The notes under the pieces: generated by a model | Databases searched by the model: none | What the model saw: the letters and a program-made list of their open reading frames with translations, nothing else | What the model was told of the DNA's origin: nothing | From: Acanthaster planci | Lineage: Eukaryota > Echinodermata > Asteroidea > Valvatida > Acanthasteridae | Reading direction: 5' to 3' | Assembly (NCBI RefSeq): GCF_001949145.1 | Contig: NW_019091421.1 | Span: 538,641-602,640 of the forward strand | DNA length: 64,000 bases | Position numbers and translations under genes: made by a program | Part shown: positions 50,101-63,200 of the stretch, piece by piece | Numbering within the stretch: position 1 is the first letter of the stretch | How the letters are laid out: each line of letters begins with the position of its first letter

Positions 50101-53100
50101 CGTTTCTCTGCAAAGGTTACACCACTAATGGTGAGATTTATTCCACTTACCCGCTTTCTGTTAGTCGTTTTCAGGCTCCTAAGTCCCAGGTAGATCGTCG
50201 CAGCCAGCCAAAAATACGGTAATGAGCGTTAAGGTGATGAAATCGTCGTCGGCTCTAGGAAGGTCCTCCTTCGGTGAAGTGTAGCTACGTGACTGGCAAA
50301 TAAAGAGTTCCAGAGAGCTCTTTACATTATACACCGTACTGAAAGTTTCCCCGTCCTAATTAACCCTTTCCTGGATAAACGCACTGTAGTCCTTGGTAAG
50401 AAAATATGCAGCCCTCCTGCCAGCGCTCTCTCCAAAAAATATTGCACACCACTTTCGCATCCAGTGGACAATCTGAAACAAGGTGGCGAAAAGATTTTTT
50501 TCACATGGACGCCATCTTTTGGTCAGACGCGTGACGTCACTATGAGACGGCGCAAGGCAGCGCAGCCAATGAACGAGTGCCAACGCCTTGCCTCAGGCTT
50601 TACGAAAGCTCGGGTATTTTTTATTCATCAGTTTTCAGTTTGGCATTCAAAAGACCATTTGCCATGTGCTTTGTGTATTTCTCTCATAAGTGTGTTGTTC
50701 ATAAGAAGTGCGTTCTTACGGAGGAAAAAAGAATCAATCCTCAGCATTTTGCTGCTTTTTTCAGATAATAAAAAAGGCTCCATGTCCAGCATATCTAGAG
50801 TCTAACAATACCAACTGACACCAACTGTGTTCTGCTCGGCAACTTGGCTGGGGAAGCCAGTAACAAGACTGTAATACCAATCCACAAGTCTCTTTCAATC
50901 CGAGTTACGTTGGAAAGGGGGGGGCGGGGTAATCAATCAGCAGATACGAAGCGCTGGCTACCAGACCGTTACAGACTGCACGTGAAAGGTGGCAGAGTTA
51001 AATTTGGAAACGCTCTGGGCTTATTTCTTTGTGTATCACTCAACTGGCAAACGTAACAATGAGTCTTTAGCACAAAGGTTTGATAGTGGCCTTGTAATCT
51101 GGTGCTAAATATAGTGACTCTGTCGTTATTTTTGGTGCATTCCCAGGTTTCTATTATTCGAATTGAACAAAAGGAGCTTCTATAAATAGTAAACTTGAGA
51201 GAGTGGGCATGAATAGCGGATATCTTGAGACAAATGAACTCGGTGTAGTTCGAGGGAAGTTCATAGTCCGGGCATGAAAATGGAATACCATCGTTGCCTA
51301 TAAAATGTCTTCCCATCATGCCCTGCTTCTGCCTAATAATGCGCCACTGTGAAAACCACTCTTAGTGGGCGTGGCTTAACTTTGTGACGCCCACTTTTTA
51401 TGGTAATTTTTTTGAGCAATTCGATCTGCCCACCGTTTTGAGACCACAGCAAACTTTACACAGCTGTTTAGCCTGTAAAGGGTTTCTGGTGTAAATCCAT
51501 CTTCACTACATTTGCGGAACACAACGTCCCATTCAATAGGTCACAACATGAACACGTGTATTTTAATTACTGCTGCTTCTCAGCTCAGGCGAAGTTCGGT
51601 AAACAGACCACTTGTTGACTAACAAGAACAATTTATTAATCAAACTTAGCCTGATTTTAGCTGGGCAGTAATTGTTGGGTAGTAATTCAGAAATAGTGTC
51701 ATAGCTATATCATTTGATCTGACGTGCCTATGAAAAGCAAAACGTCCATTGCGATGATTTTGTTCCCAGCAAAACTTGTTGTGGTGCTAAGTTTATGACC
51801 TTTATAGCAGTCCTTTCAAGTACTAGAGAGCACATCCTGTAGGTACGGTAGCGGAAACGTACATTGTATGTATTCTCCAATCTTGTGCGAATTTCGGGCC
51901 ACAGACGTGCTGCTGCTGCTTGCACGCGCAGAGATACACATGTATGTGGTTTCCAAATTAAGTTCTGCCACACTCTAGTTGTTCGTGGGTCTTTTACATC
52001 TGTTGCATGCTGCAAGAAAGACTCCGTCACGAGTCATCAGAGAATAGGTGCGGCGACATTTGACCCATCTTACAAAGCTGAAGCAAAGTACTTAAGGACA
52101 TGACCAAAACAAAATAAAACCTTCGACAAATTTTAATTTTGTTAAACAGCGAATTGGTACCAACTCACGCAAGTTTTAATCGTAAGCATTTGTTTTTAAA
52201 GGGGAAACGATCACATGAAATAAACGAACAAGTCATACAATAAAGCAATCGATTGCCATGAAAGCCACATTAGGTTTCACATCATAAACCATCAACTATA
52301 CCTAACTCAAAACCGGTTTACTTGTAACTAGTTTAGATAACGCAGTCATAAAGAGTCAAGTTACTGCATTCTAAGTACCATGCCAGAACGTAGTTTACAT
52401 ATCGTTCAGTGCCTCCACCAGTCTAAAAAAACCTCATGGGTGGTAACCAGCCCAAGTCTCTCCTCCTCCATTACAAGGGTTTATACCTTTAAAACCAACT
52501 AAACTAGTTAATAGGACAATACTGGTTTATGATACACAGTGACTATCTTCACCAGGATTACAACTCCGCATCTGATGAACAGATGAGCTGTTGTGTATGT
52601 ACACTTTTCAGATCATGATTATATTTTGTGATAGGTTGGACTTAATCAAAAACCATGGTTCAAGTTTCTCAAGCATACAAGGTTCACGATTAAATGTTTT
52701 CAGTTTGGAATGAGACCATGATATCCGTAACATAATTCCAAACAACCTTTCATTAAAATATGAAGTGTGCACCAAAGTTACAATACAAGATTTGGAAAAA
52801 GTAAATAAAGGACTTATTATACATGAAGTTTAGTACTACTAGGTCCTACTGTTAAAATACAGTTCACGTGTGATCTTTATGTGGGAATTTACGGTAATGA
52901 CAAAAATATTGGTACCATTACTAGACCATCTTTTCAGCCACGATTGGTAATTAACAAGTTCTTCTCACTACAACTGCAAACATCCGTGCTTTTTATTTTG
53001 CAAAACTGGCGTGCTTCTGTCAGAATTTTCCCCATCAACCCAATACATGTACCTGACTCTCACAATTACAGGTACAAACTGATTTGGTTAAGGTCACATC

Positions 53101-53977
53101 TTGCGATTGCCTTTCATCGTCATCAAACCGCATTAGCATTCAAACAATCGGTTAAAGTCCTGTAAACATTTCAAATGGTTTAATCATAAACCACACAATG
53201 TTGTTTATAAACCGTTTAACTAACCCCTGTAGCATGCATTTTCACTCCGCTTACATCATTAACTTTGTAGCGCCTTCATCCGATTGATTAATCATCAAAC
53301 AGTATATATTTATTCAAACATGGCTCCCAGATCAAAGGTGAAGATTTAAGGCTCCGAATCTTTTCAGCCAAATCTTTGCCTCAGTTTTGTTGACTGCGAT
53401 GCCATTTTTAAACACTTAATACATTTATACTTCGTCAAGCCAGCGAAAGTATTGAGAACCTTTCACATTATTTTATTACAGGTATATTTTAAGAATAGAA
53501 AGTTGCATAAATGACAAATATAAATAAGTAGATTTTTTGTCATCAAATTAAATACTATAGTTAAATACTATATCATAAAATGCTATGAAATCAATAAATA
53601 AACTAATCATCTGTCTCAAACTATTGCATATTATTGAATGCACCTGTTTGCATATTATTCATTTTAAAAGTACTGAGCTATATAGTACTAATTGAATACA
53701 AGCAAAATTATTAATAATTATTGCCTTTTGTCCCCCAAGTTGCTCCGCCCCCACAAAGCATTTTGGGGGTTTAGGGCCTATAGGAAATAACACTCAAAAG
53801 AAAAAAATGAATTCATGTGACAGGAGTGTGTATTATTTAGTGTACAAGAAATTTCTGAAAATGTTGCTTTTGAACATTGCTCTGTCAAAGGTCACATATC
53901 CCTGTGCTAAATAACCTGCATGCAAAGCTATGCCTCATTGCAAAGTGCTAAGAAACATCAGAGTCTACGTCATCAAC

Positions 53978-54133
53978 CTATTCCTCCTCTTCCTCCTCCT
54001 CTTCTTCTTCCTGATCTTTTCCATCGGTTGACGTTACAGAACTCCGACTACTGCGGCTGCTACGGCTACTGCGATCAGTTACTGGGGAAGCTTGGGCTCG
54101 AGGGATTGGCAAAGAGAATCGGCTGAAACCACC
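53978..54133 (-). CDS. candidate alternative last exon of the myosin heavy chain: Ser/Arg and poly-Glu tail
   Basis: The minus strand has an acceptor TTGTCTTTTCACAG before 54133, then a 51-codon open frame and TAG at 53978-53980. It reads GGFSRFSLPIPRAQ, then SPVTD, an SSR-repeat stretch, STDGKDQ, and ten consecutive glutamates before the stop. It starts in phase 0, which fits the phase 0 candidate donor ACG|GTACAT in the common rod exon (57292) about 3.2 kb upstream. There is no start codon or other nearby gene to claim it. A basic Ser/Arg segment and acidic end is plausible for a non-helical myosin tailpiece. The assignment to this gene is inference from position, strand and phase. Confidence 0.6.
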   Translation of the reverse strand, partial: GGFSRFSLPIPRAQASPVTDRSSRSSRSSRSSVTSTDGKDQEEEEEEEEEE

Positions 54134-54932
54134 CTGTGAAAAGACAACAAACTAGCAGATATATTTCTGTATAAAAGAGTCTACAAAACAACATTCGAGA
54201 AGATCAACTTCTGAGAAAGCTCAACTCTTATATCCAACAGTCCTCAGTTCTCTAATTTGATTTTTTTACCTCTCCTAGAAATTCATTGTTAAATGTATTG
54301 CCTTACTTTGTGCCTTACCCCAAAATAAAATTTGAGAATTTCACTAAACATGCCTTTCAGTGAAATGACTCAGAACAGTTTGTACAATGTGCTGCAGGCA
54401 CATCTTTTGGCTAAATCAACATACTTGGATGTTTTGAAGAAAAAAAAACCAAAAAAACCAAAAAAACGGTAAATTACAGTTGTGACAAAAAAGATCTAGA
54501 CTCTCGATGTAAGATGATTACCAAACTGATTACAATACTTTAACTTCAGAGAAACATGGTGAAGATTGCTACCATTACATTACGATTTTGGCATGTGTAT
54601 ACTTGTAATACATTACCCTTTTATGCCAATCCAATGGACCAACAGAAAATGGAATCCACATCCACGAGTGCCCTCCGTGTAATAAAACTACTTGTAAGCT
54701 TCCTTACAAAACTACAATGATAAAACATTTCTTTGTTTACTCCAAGTGCATCCTTTTTTTGAGAGATTTGATCCATTTTTGCACTTTTTCTTACAGACTT
54801 GGGTGGTGAACTTCAAATCCCAGACAAAGAAACCCTCCGATTAGCCAAACCTCTTTGGACAGAAGAGCTTGATCAGAGAGGATTTACCATAGAGATCTAC
54901 AATGATATGCTTGGATGGTGGTAATGAGACAT

Positions 54933-54992
54933 CTAACGACGGCTAGAAGATGAGGCACTCTTAGTGTAGCTTGAAGATCCACTGGCAGATTT
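54933..54992 (-). CDS. candidate alternative myosin exon with own stop: Ser-rich tail
   Basis: After the acceptor CCATCTCATAG the minus strand reads 19 codons in phase 0, KSASGSSSYTKSASSSSRR, then TAG at 54933-54935. The short, Ser-rich, basic peptide resembles phosphorylatable non-helical tailpieces of myosin II. A donor-like ATG|GTAAAT lies at 54887/54886, so the exon could be included or skipped ahead of the exon at 53978-54133, with its stop deciding the C-terminus. I saw no minus-strand AATAAA between 54133 and 54933, which favours a cassette over a terminal exon. Short length keeps confidence moderate. Confidence 0.55.
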   Translation of the reverse strand, partial: KSASGSSSYTKSASSSSRR

Positions 54993-57216
54993 CTATGAGA
55001 TGGTAAGGGAGAGGAAGGTTTGGTGGAGGAAGGCCAAAGATGGTATAGTGACAGGGTGTTGGTTTGTGTGGGTTGTTTGTGTAGGAGGATATTTTTTTAC
55101 AAATGAGGTATGCAAAGAATCACGTTTGAGGGATTGAACATGAAGTTGGAGAGATTGAGAGGTTGGAGAGAGAGAGGAAAGGTTAGGTTTAAGGATGGGT
55201 GAAGAAAAGAGAAAGAAGTTCATGATTAGGAGCTTGAGTTCTTCTCTTATTTGGTGAGTGATAGGATTTCTGTGTTTGTAATATCCAAGCAAATTTTCAA
55301 GTGTACATTGAAAAGCAATCTGTTTCCAAATCCCTTTTTCTAAGTGCCAAAAATACAAGGTTTACATTTATTTTTTTTTTAAACCAAGCAGGGAAAAATG
55401 TGCAATTTACACGGAAAAATAAAATGAAAATATAGTTATGCTTCAGAAATGCTTCATGCAGATTCATGTAATTTAGAAAAATTATGAACAACACTTCATG
55501 GAAAGCATTTAGAGATGTCGTAAGTTCAAGCTCTGGAAGAATTACTTGTTTTGATAAAGATCGAGCGAATGGAACTTTCATAATTGAAATCAGCTCAATG
55601 AAACAAAACCAAGCTTTCAAACTGAAATTACATTCAGCAATTCAAATGATTAACCTTCCAATGATATGACAAAGTAGAATTAGTTAACTTTATCACATTT
55701 AATGAGGCATGTAGATTCAATCATGATAATCATGCTGCTGAAGCTCAGAAAAGTGAACATTTAGTAAGAAAAGAAAAAGTGGCAAGGATGCAAGAATTGT
55801 TAGTGTGGGAGGGGTATGCAAATGATAAGAAGCCTGACTGCAGTGAGGTTGGATGACATTGCCATGCTGTGAAATACACTATTACCGGTGGCTCTGTCAC
55901 TCAGGGATAACCTAGTACCTCTGGAATAATGTTTCAGTGCACTACTGTTTAAACAACCAAAACAGGGTTTGCCCACGTTCCTTGACCTAAATTATGACAC
56001 TATGAAAGAGTGATTAAATTTGAGCAAGTGAAGAGTGGATAACCTCTCTGCAGATGAAAGCAGCATTTGGGACAAACCTTGACATGGTGTTAGTAAAGAG
56101 AGGGGCCTACATGCTTGAATTCTAGGACAAAGATGGAAACATGCTTTGTAAAATACTTTCTGGCTACCACAGTGTGTGGCTAGCAGGAATTTGAGGCGGC
56201 AGACAAAGAAAAAGAACTTTGACTAAAGATACCCAGAGACCTAAATCACGGAGGCAATTCTGAAAGATCTGTACAGGAAACCTTGGTGTCTGGTTTCATC
56301 ACTTGAAATTCAACCCAATCCCGGCTTGAAGGAAGAAATGGGACTGGGAAATTAGAAAAGTCATGCACAATCAAAGCAGCAAGAAAATTCTCAATGTTTT
56401 TAACAGTCTCTCTGCTCAGTTTGCCACACTACTGTTGCCATTTCTGGCAGATGCCCTCATGCAAACATTTCTAGTTTCAATCTAAGAACCCCATAAGCTG
56501 TGGTGCATTTGCCATGCTGCCCACATTTGTGGATCAGTAATAAAAGCAATGGCTTAAGAAATGCGCAAATTAGGCTAGAAATGAGTGTTGGGTATTTCAG
56601 AAAAACAAGGAACTGTGTCATGCAATGACTCTGCCTTTTAGGAAATTTGGGTTGTTTAAAACAACAAACTGCAGGTTAAATTGAGACCCCATTCATTGGT
56701 CAATTGGCATGATCGCTCGCTGGTGGGAAATACAGGTATGCTGCGTCAGCTTTGGCAAAAGTCAATCAGGAATTTGAAAAAGACAGCACTTAAAAAAACT
56801 TGCTGCAACAGACAAATTGTCAGGCATTTTTAAAAACACATCAGCCATATTGTTTTCTTCTTCTCAAACAATTAGCCCATTGAAAATTGTAAAATTATGA
56901 ATGGAAATGAGATATCAGTAAATAATGCCAGGTACTTTAGGCCTGAGGTTTAGGAACTATCTTCCTTATTTGCATATTTTTTTTCCGGCCAATGATGACT
57001 CTCGCCACAATGACGTCCACTGCTCCTTCCATTCCTTGCTGAAACATACAGCATGATTGGTGCATTTTCCGGCTCTCAACCATGCCGCCTGACATGATGA
57101 AATCGGGCCGCAGTGCAAATATGAAAACCAACAATTGAGAAAAGAATTTGAGAAATGCGCAAAAGTACCGTGGCAAAATTGAGAGAGAATCGAGGGGGCT
57201 CGCTTGCTGAGATCAG
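54993..57216 (-). other. 3' UTR and/or intron downstream of the last myosin rod exon
   Basis: No coding-like frame was found. If the rod exon is read through to its own stop at 57217, this is its 3' UTR; a minus-strand AATAAA in the A-rich block near 55367 could end it. If the downstream exons are used, most of it is intron. Confidence 0.4.
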
Positions 57217-60200
57217 TTAGTAGTACAGGTACGTATCAGGCCGCTCAAATTCGTAATCGATTTCTTGTTCGGAATCGGAATCGCAATGTACCGTGGTGAC
57301 GCGGGTGGTGGTGGTGAGAGCACCACTGCGGTGCTTGGCACGCAGCTTGTTGACTGTGGACTCGGCGATCTCCACGCGTTCCTCCATATCCTCCAGCTCA
57401 CGCTGGGCTCCCTTGAACTTGTTGAGATTCAGGTTGGCCATCTCTTCCTGCAGGAATTAAGGTTCAAGTTTCAGAGGGGAAGAGTTGAAACTGAATAGTT
57501 TCTCAGGAAACAGCTGTGGCTTTAAGAGATTTCATGACTGTGTTGTGGAGGGACCTTCACCATTTACTTCTTAATAGCTGTTGTGGGACCCTGACATACT
57601 CATATATAGAACAACAATATTCTCATGGCCACGTGAGAGAAGTGCCATACACACAGCTGTGATGGTATTTCTGTGATATGAACATTACTGCGAGTAGAAA
57701 TCGGCATCTGGAACAATCTCAATATCCATCAAGACAAAATTACTTTCACAATTTTTTTAGCCACGTGTCTCTCAACCTAAAGCCAACTTACAGCCTCCTC
57801 CACTTGTCTCTTGAAGTTCTTGCATTTGATCTGCAGTTTATCAACCACCTCCTGGAGCCGTTCCTGGCTCTTGCGGTCTTCATCGGCAGACACGATCATG
57901 TCCTTCAGACGGCGGTCCTGCTTCCTTATAGCTTTGTCTAAGTCACTGCGGCGGCGGCACTCTGCATCCAGATCACGCTCAGTGTCATGCAGCTACGGAG
58001 GGGGAAATAAAAGAGGACTGCCCTAATCAAGCATGTCTGGAGATTGATTGCATGTCAAAATAAAATGAAAGCTTTATTCCGCATTTCATCCACCAAACAA
58101 AAAAGCTGTAAATTCTGAAGTGACACAACATTATTCATCCGCTTCTCTTGCTGCATCCTGTGTTTTCTTTTTGTGCTGGACTCACACCTGCAATCGGTCA
58201 ACAGGTGAAATGTCTCCTGTAATCATCAACCACTTAAACTGTCCATGGCTTACTTGGCCGTTTCAAATTTGGCACAGTAATAGGTACCACACTCAAAACC
58301 TTCCTGACTTGACCTTTGACTCCCCTTCCCTCATTCTCTTCCACTGGCTACCAGGCATCACTTACCTTCTTCTCCAGCTTCATGATGGTGGTCTTTCCTC
58401 CTTTGAGGGCCATGGCCTCAGCTTCTTCCAGTCTTGATGTCATGTCCTTGATGGTGATCTCCATTGACTTGTACATCTTCTGGACGTGCAAGGAGTGGTC
58501 CTGCTCTGCCCTGAGTTCTTCTGCCATGCGAGTGGCCTGGAAAAAGAAAATAAAATGAGTTTTGTAGTCAGGCAAGTTATTTTGTAACTCTTGCCACGTT
58601 TTGTCTCTCTTCACCTTAAATAAAAGACATCCAGTAGTCCTTTAAAAACTGTGAAACTCCTAGTCATGATTTGATGGATTAACTATTTCAAGTACAGTTT
58701 CCCAACATGTTGTTAACCAAACTTCAGAGTATCTGATTCAAGCTAACTTACATCTGATACAGCCTTCTTGCAGCGATCGTCTGCGTTGCGTGCCTCGTTA
58801 CTCATGTCGTCCAGCTCGCCTTGGATGGTCTGGATCTCGGCCTCAAGTTTGCGGCGCTGGCTGGTCAGGCTATGGTTGGCAGTGGTCAGTTCAGACATAC
58901 GGTCAGACTGGTCGGCCAATTCCCCTTCTGCTTGCTTGCGGCATCTTTCAGACTGAAATTGCACATTTAAATGGGGAAAATAAACAGCTGTAGTCTGAGG
59001 TGAGGGATTTTTTTTTTTAAAACCTGGGAAAGGGCTGGGGGGGGGTGGTGGTGGTGTTATTGACGGGAATCAAATTTGGCTAACATACATGTTCCAGAGT
59101 GGCACGGAGCTCTTCCAATTCAGCCATGAGAAGGTTGGATCGACGCTCAATCAACTGCAGCGTGTCACGTGCATCATCACGTTGACGGCACAGTTCATCA
59201 CAATGGTCATGTGATTCCTGTTGAAGCAAAATTATAACAAATTACTCTGAAACATCTTCAAACCAAAGAAGTTTGTAAATACCTCGTAGTGAAGAAGCTT
59301 TTTCAACTACAACAGTGCATGAATGTGCTACCTGCTGTAGCATGCCTTTGTACTTCCATAATGGAGCTTATTAGAAAAAAAAAAATTACACAGTTAAGTG
59401 GATTCAAATCACCAAACCTATTTTAAATTTTAGTGTTTTTCACCACGTGTGTTGGTGTGCTAGTCTGATTTGCTTCTGATACCAAACTGTTCACCTTTTG
59501 AAGCCAAACCATTCCTCCAAACCTACCTTGAGATCGGCCAGGTACTTCTTGATGAGTTTGTTCAACTCAGCGAGTTGTCTATTGGCAGCATCCAGCTGGA
59601 TCTCCAGCTCGTTGACTTCGCCTTCCAGTTTTTTCTTGAGTCGGAGAGCCTCGCCCTTGCCCTTCATCTCCACCTCCAGGCTAGCCTGCATGGACTCCAG
59701 GGCACGCTGGTGGTTCTTGCTGTCAAACCAAGCAGAATGGACACTTCAGCTATCACTGAGGGGCTAACAAATGTACTCCCCTGGGGAGTCGGTTTGCTAC
59801 AGTTGTACTTTCCTTGCCTTTCATCTCTAAGACCCACCCTTAATATGCTGACAGACATGGTGTCTTCTTTCGCTTTAAACCTGGACATTGTTTGGTACAG
59901 ATTTCTTTAGATGTAAAAGCTCAAGTGTTGTGAGTGGAAATAGAACAATAAATACAGAGGCTCTGTTTTGAGTAAGATGAGACAAGCCTCTTATTTTTAA
60001 GTAAATTCCACATTTATTTCAAGGACACTTTGCAATGTGTCCAAAACCTTAGAACCATGTAACTATATAAGAAGGATTCTCCTTCACATAAATGGAGGAA
60101 TATTAATAGCATCATTAAGTTAGATTTGCTGCAAGCAGAAACCTGATGCAGCTTTTTTTCAAGTTTTATCAAGTAGAAACCATACCAAATTTGGTTCAGC

Positions 60201-63200
60201 CAGAAATCAGTGGTTAATGTTTAAAAATGCATAAAATCTATGAAAAGCACTCAGCCGTGTCGCAACTACTTGGCTGCAGAGTAAAATTGTAACAAGACTC
60301 CATGGAAAGTGGCTACGGCCACAGGCTTGTGTGTAATTTCAAATTGCTGCCAAATAACTTGGACTCGGCCTTGGACTTGAATGTCAAGCCACACTCACCG
60401 AGTGGCCTCAAACTCTTCATCCTTCTCGTTGAGGCGTCGCTCAATTTCATTCTTCATCTGGGCCAAGTCCAGTTGTGCACGGACCACTTTGCCTTCCTCC
60501 AACTCCAAGGCATTCTCGGCTTCTTCCAAAGCTGCCTGAAGTTCCTCCTTCTCCATCTCCAGGCGCTTGCGTGCCTTCTCCAGTTCGTGGACGTTCTTGC
60601 CACCCTCACCGAGTTGGTCGGTGAGTTCAGCAATCTCAGCTGGACAGGGGGAAAAAAATAAGATGTTTGATGAGGAGGAAATTTGGCCACACTAAAGTCA
60701 CCCAGAAACCTTGGAACTGCTTTTCTCCATAACTACTGTTTTCATATTTACAAATATGAGGTGGACCCTACCAGTAGTGGTCCGGTTTTATAGCAACATC
60801 ACTTGTTTGGAGTTTTTCATACCACAGTAAATTCTGTCATGTTGTGGGGTTATGAAAGAATTCGTAAAAATAAAGAATACCTGAATTTTACCTGAATTCT
60901 TTTGATTTGAATCCTAAAGGTTTTGACTGGCATATTGACTATATCTTTCTGTTAAGCTCCAGACTGTCTGCCTTGAGCAGAAGCACCCCCTCATTGGTTG
61001 AAAAGAGCCATGTTGGTCAGAAGTGTTCATTTTGTTGGTAGCGATGCGACTGTAAAACGTGCATATCCTAGTTGTTTATGAGCCAGCGAAGTTCAATTCC
61101 GACCAAAGGAGCCTCCGTCTCTAAGAAAATTGCGCTCTGTTGGGTCCAGCTCGGGGCTTATACTACTTTTTTATGAAGAAGGTAATTTGAATCAATTGGA
61201 GATATAAACATAGGAAAGGATGGCTCAAGATGTAGATCACTTGATAAGACCACTCAGTATGTTGAATGTTCAAATCCAGCTGTGGCTGCTGTGTATTCTA
61301 GAATACACAGAATTCTTAAAAATGCAAAAGGATAGACCCCAACCAAAGCAAAAGAGCAACCTACCTTGCAAGGTCTTGTTTTCCCGGCGGCAACACTCAA
61401 CAGTCTCGCAGACCTCTTCGTAGGAGTTCTTAACCTTGAATAACTCAGTGGAGTTCAGGCGAACATCACGTTGGGCACCCTCCAGCTCCACAGTCAAGTC
61501 GTCCACCCTGACCTTCCATTCGCCCAAGACTTGGTCAAAGTTGCGCTGCTTCTTCTCCAGGGCATTGGCACGGCTGCATTCCTAGAGGACAAAAAAAGAA
61601 CTAAAAAAGATTGTCCGCCTGCAAAGTTCAGTTATGAAAAGAAGTGCAGTATAATCTAAAACACATAACAGCAGAGGGAAATTTAGGACTGCTATTGACA
61701 TTCACTAGCGATGAGTTGAATTGCCAATAGCAGAAGACAGAGTTGAATTGCCATGGTAATGGTCATAATTTCATGGATTACCCTTAGAACTGCCATTGAT
61801 TGATGTTGAAATATTTATTCATACATTTCATGGCCAACTGGCCAAATTACATGTGTGCTACCAAAAAAATAAAAATTAAATAAAGATACAGAAAAATGAT
61901 GACAGTGGACAGATATGAGAAGATGTTGATAATATTTCATTATATAGCCGCTATCTTTGAAGTCCTGAACAAACATTAGTAAAGTTTTCAATACAAAAGG
62001 AACATGTATTTTCTGTGTAGCTTTAGTTTGCTGAAAGTCCTGAGTACATAGGTGAAACTCGAAGAGAAAATGGGCGACAACTGTCACGATACAATATGCG
62101 CCTGTTAATGTTCTCCTGACAGGGGACCTCACATGTTGCTAATGTGCCCTCACAGGGTTCCTGCACCTAAAGGACAATTAAATTCCATGACTTTTCCATG
62201 ACCAACTTATGAAAATCCCCGACCAAATAATGGACTATTCGGCCTTTTAGGTTGCAAATACAATCACAGATTTTATGCGCTCATTTCTGATAATAGAAAT
62301 CACACAGTGCTTTATGACTTCCATGACAAACTTTTACATCATTTTTACAAAATTCTATGACTTTTCCAGGCCTGAAAAAGGAAAAACAAATTTCCAGGAC
62401 TTTTCATGACTTTTCCAGGTTGCAGGAACCCTGCCTCATTATACAGATTTTTTTCCCATTTTCACTGCAAGAAGGCAGAGCTGAAAGTAACGTGTACACT
62501 CACCCTCTCCACGTCAATCAGGAGATCCTCTACTTCCCCAGCAAGCCGGGTCTTGGCCTTCTCCAGGCTGCTGTTCTTGGTCAGTGCCTGGCTGAGTTGC
62601 TCCTCAATTTGGGCCAAGCGCACCATTAGCTTCTTCCTAAAATGCACAAAGTCCACGCAAACTTCAGTGCCTGACCAATTTTTATTACTTGTGATGTCTT
62701 TCCATTCTTTAACTTTACACAAATTTACAGCATAATTATGTATTATGAGGAGCTTTATTAAAGATACATAAAAATATCCACAATACTCCTACAATCTGGA
62801 CAGAATAATAGAGTTGACCAGAAAATTTATGGATAAAAAGTAAATCATTTGTCATTTGTACAGATAATGTTTAAGGTATGATTATCAAGTTTTGAAATAT
62901 AATTATCAAGTTCAGTGAGAAGATACGTCAACTTGTTTTCTTTTTACTTTCCAAATCACAGCACTTTCTACTGAGGATAAAATAATCCCACAAAATGCAG
63001 TCCTGACCTCTGTTCTTCAAGATCTTCTGCCCGCTGTACGGCTTCCCCATCAAACTTGGCCTTCATATCCTGCAAATCCTTGTTGCTCTTGGCCAGTTGG
63101 CGAGCCAGGTCAGAACGTGCCTCGCACTCCTCATCCAACTGGTCCCGGAGAGAGTCATTGTCCATCTGGGCTTGCTTCAGTTGCTGGTTCACTTGCTGGC

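Larger units (their letters stand above)
39982..53977. other. 14-kb intergenic region between SLCO and the myosin gene
   Basis: No confident gene. It holds the MITEs and SINE inverted repeat listed separately, and one block at 40450-40960 whose minus strand reads as short coding-like pieces interrupted by stops (for example SRLNLEEIISVCEDRTLLTG before a TAA), perhaps a pseudogene or transposon relic. The minus frame at 45425-45694 (89 codons with one hydrophobic span) and the frames at 46021-46461 (+) and 42593-42931 (-) have no recognisable product. The SLCO promoter must lie just above 39981. Confidence 0.4.

Noticed and set aside
54798-54924. Plus-strand exon-like stretch after TTTCTTACAG encoding about 41 residues to a stop.
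   Set aside because: It looks protein-like but has no partner exons on the plus strand, and it overlaps antisense to the candidate myosin tail cassette.
54993-55358. 121-codon minus-strand frame just 5' of the Ser-rich myosin exon.
   Set aside because: Low-complexity Leu/Ser/Pro-rich translation of an A/G-rich intron; no domain, and phase does not fit the myosin exons.
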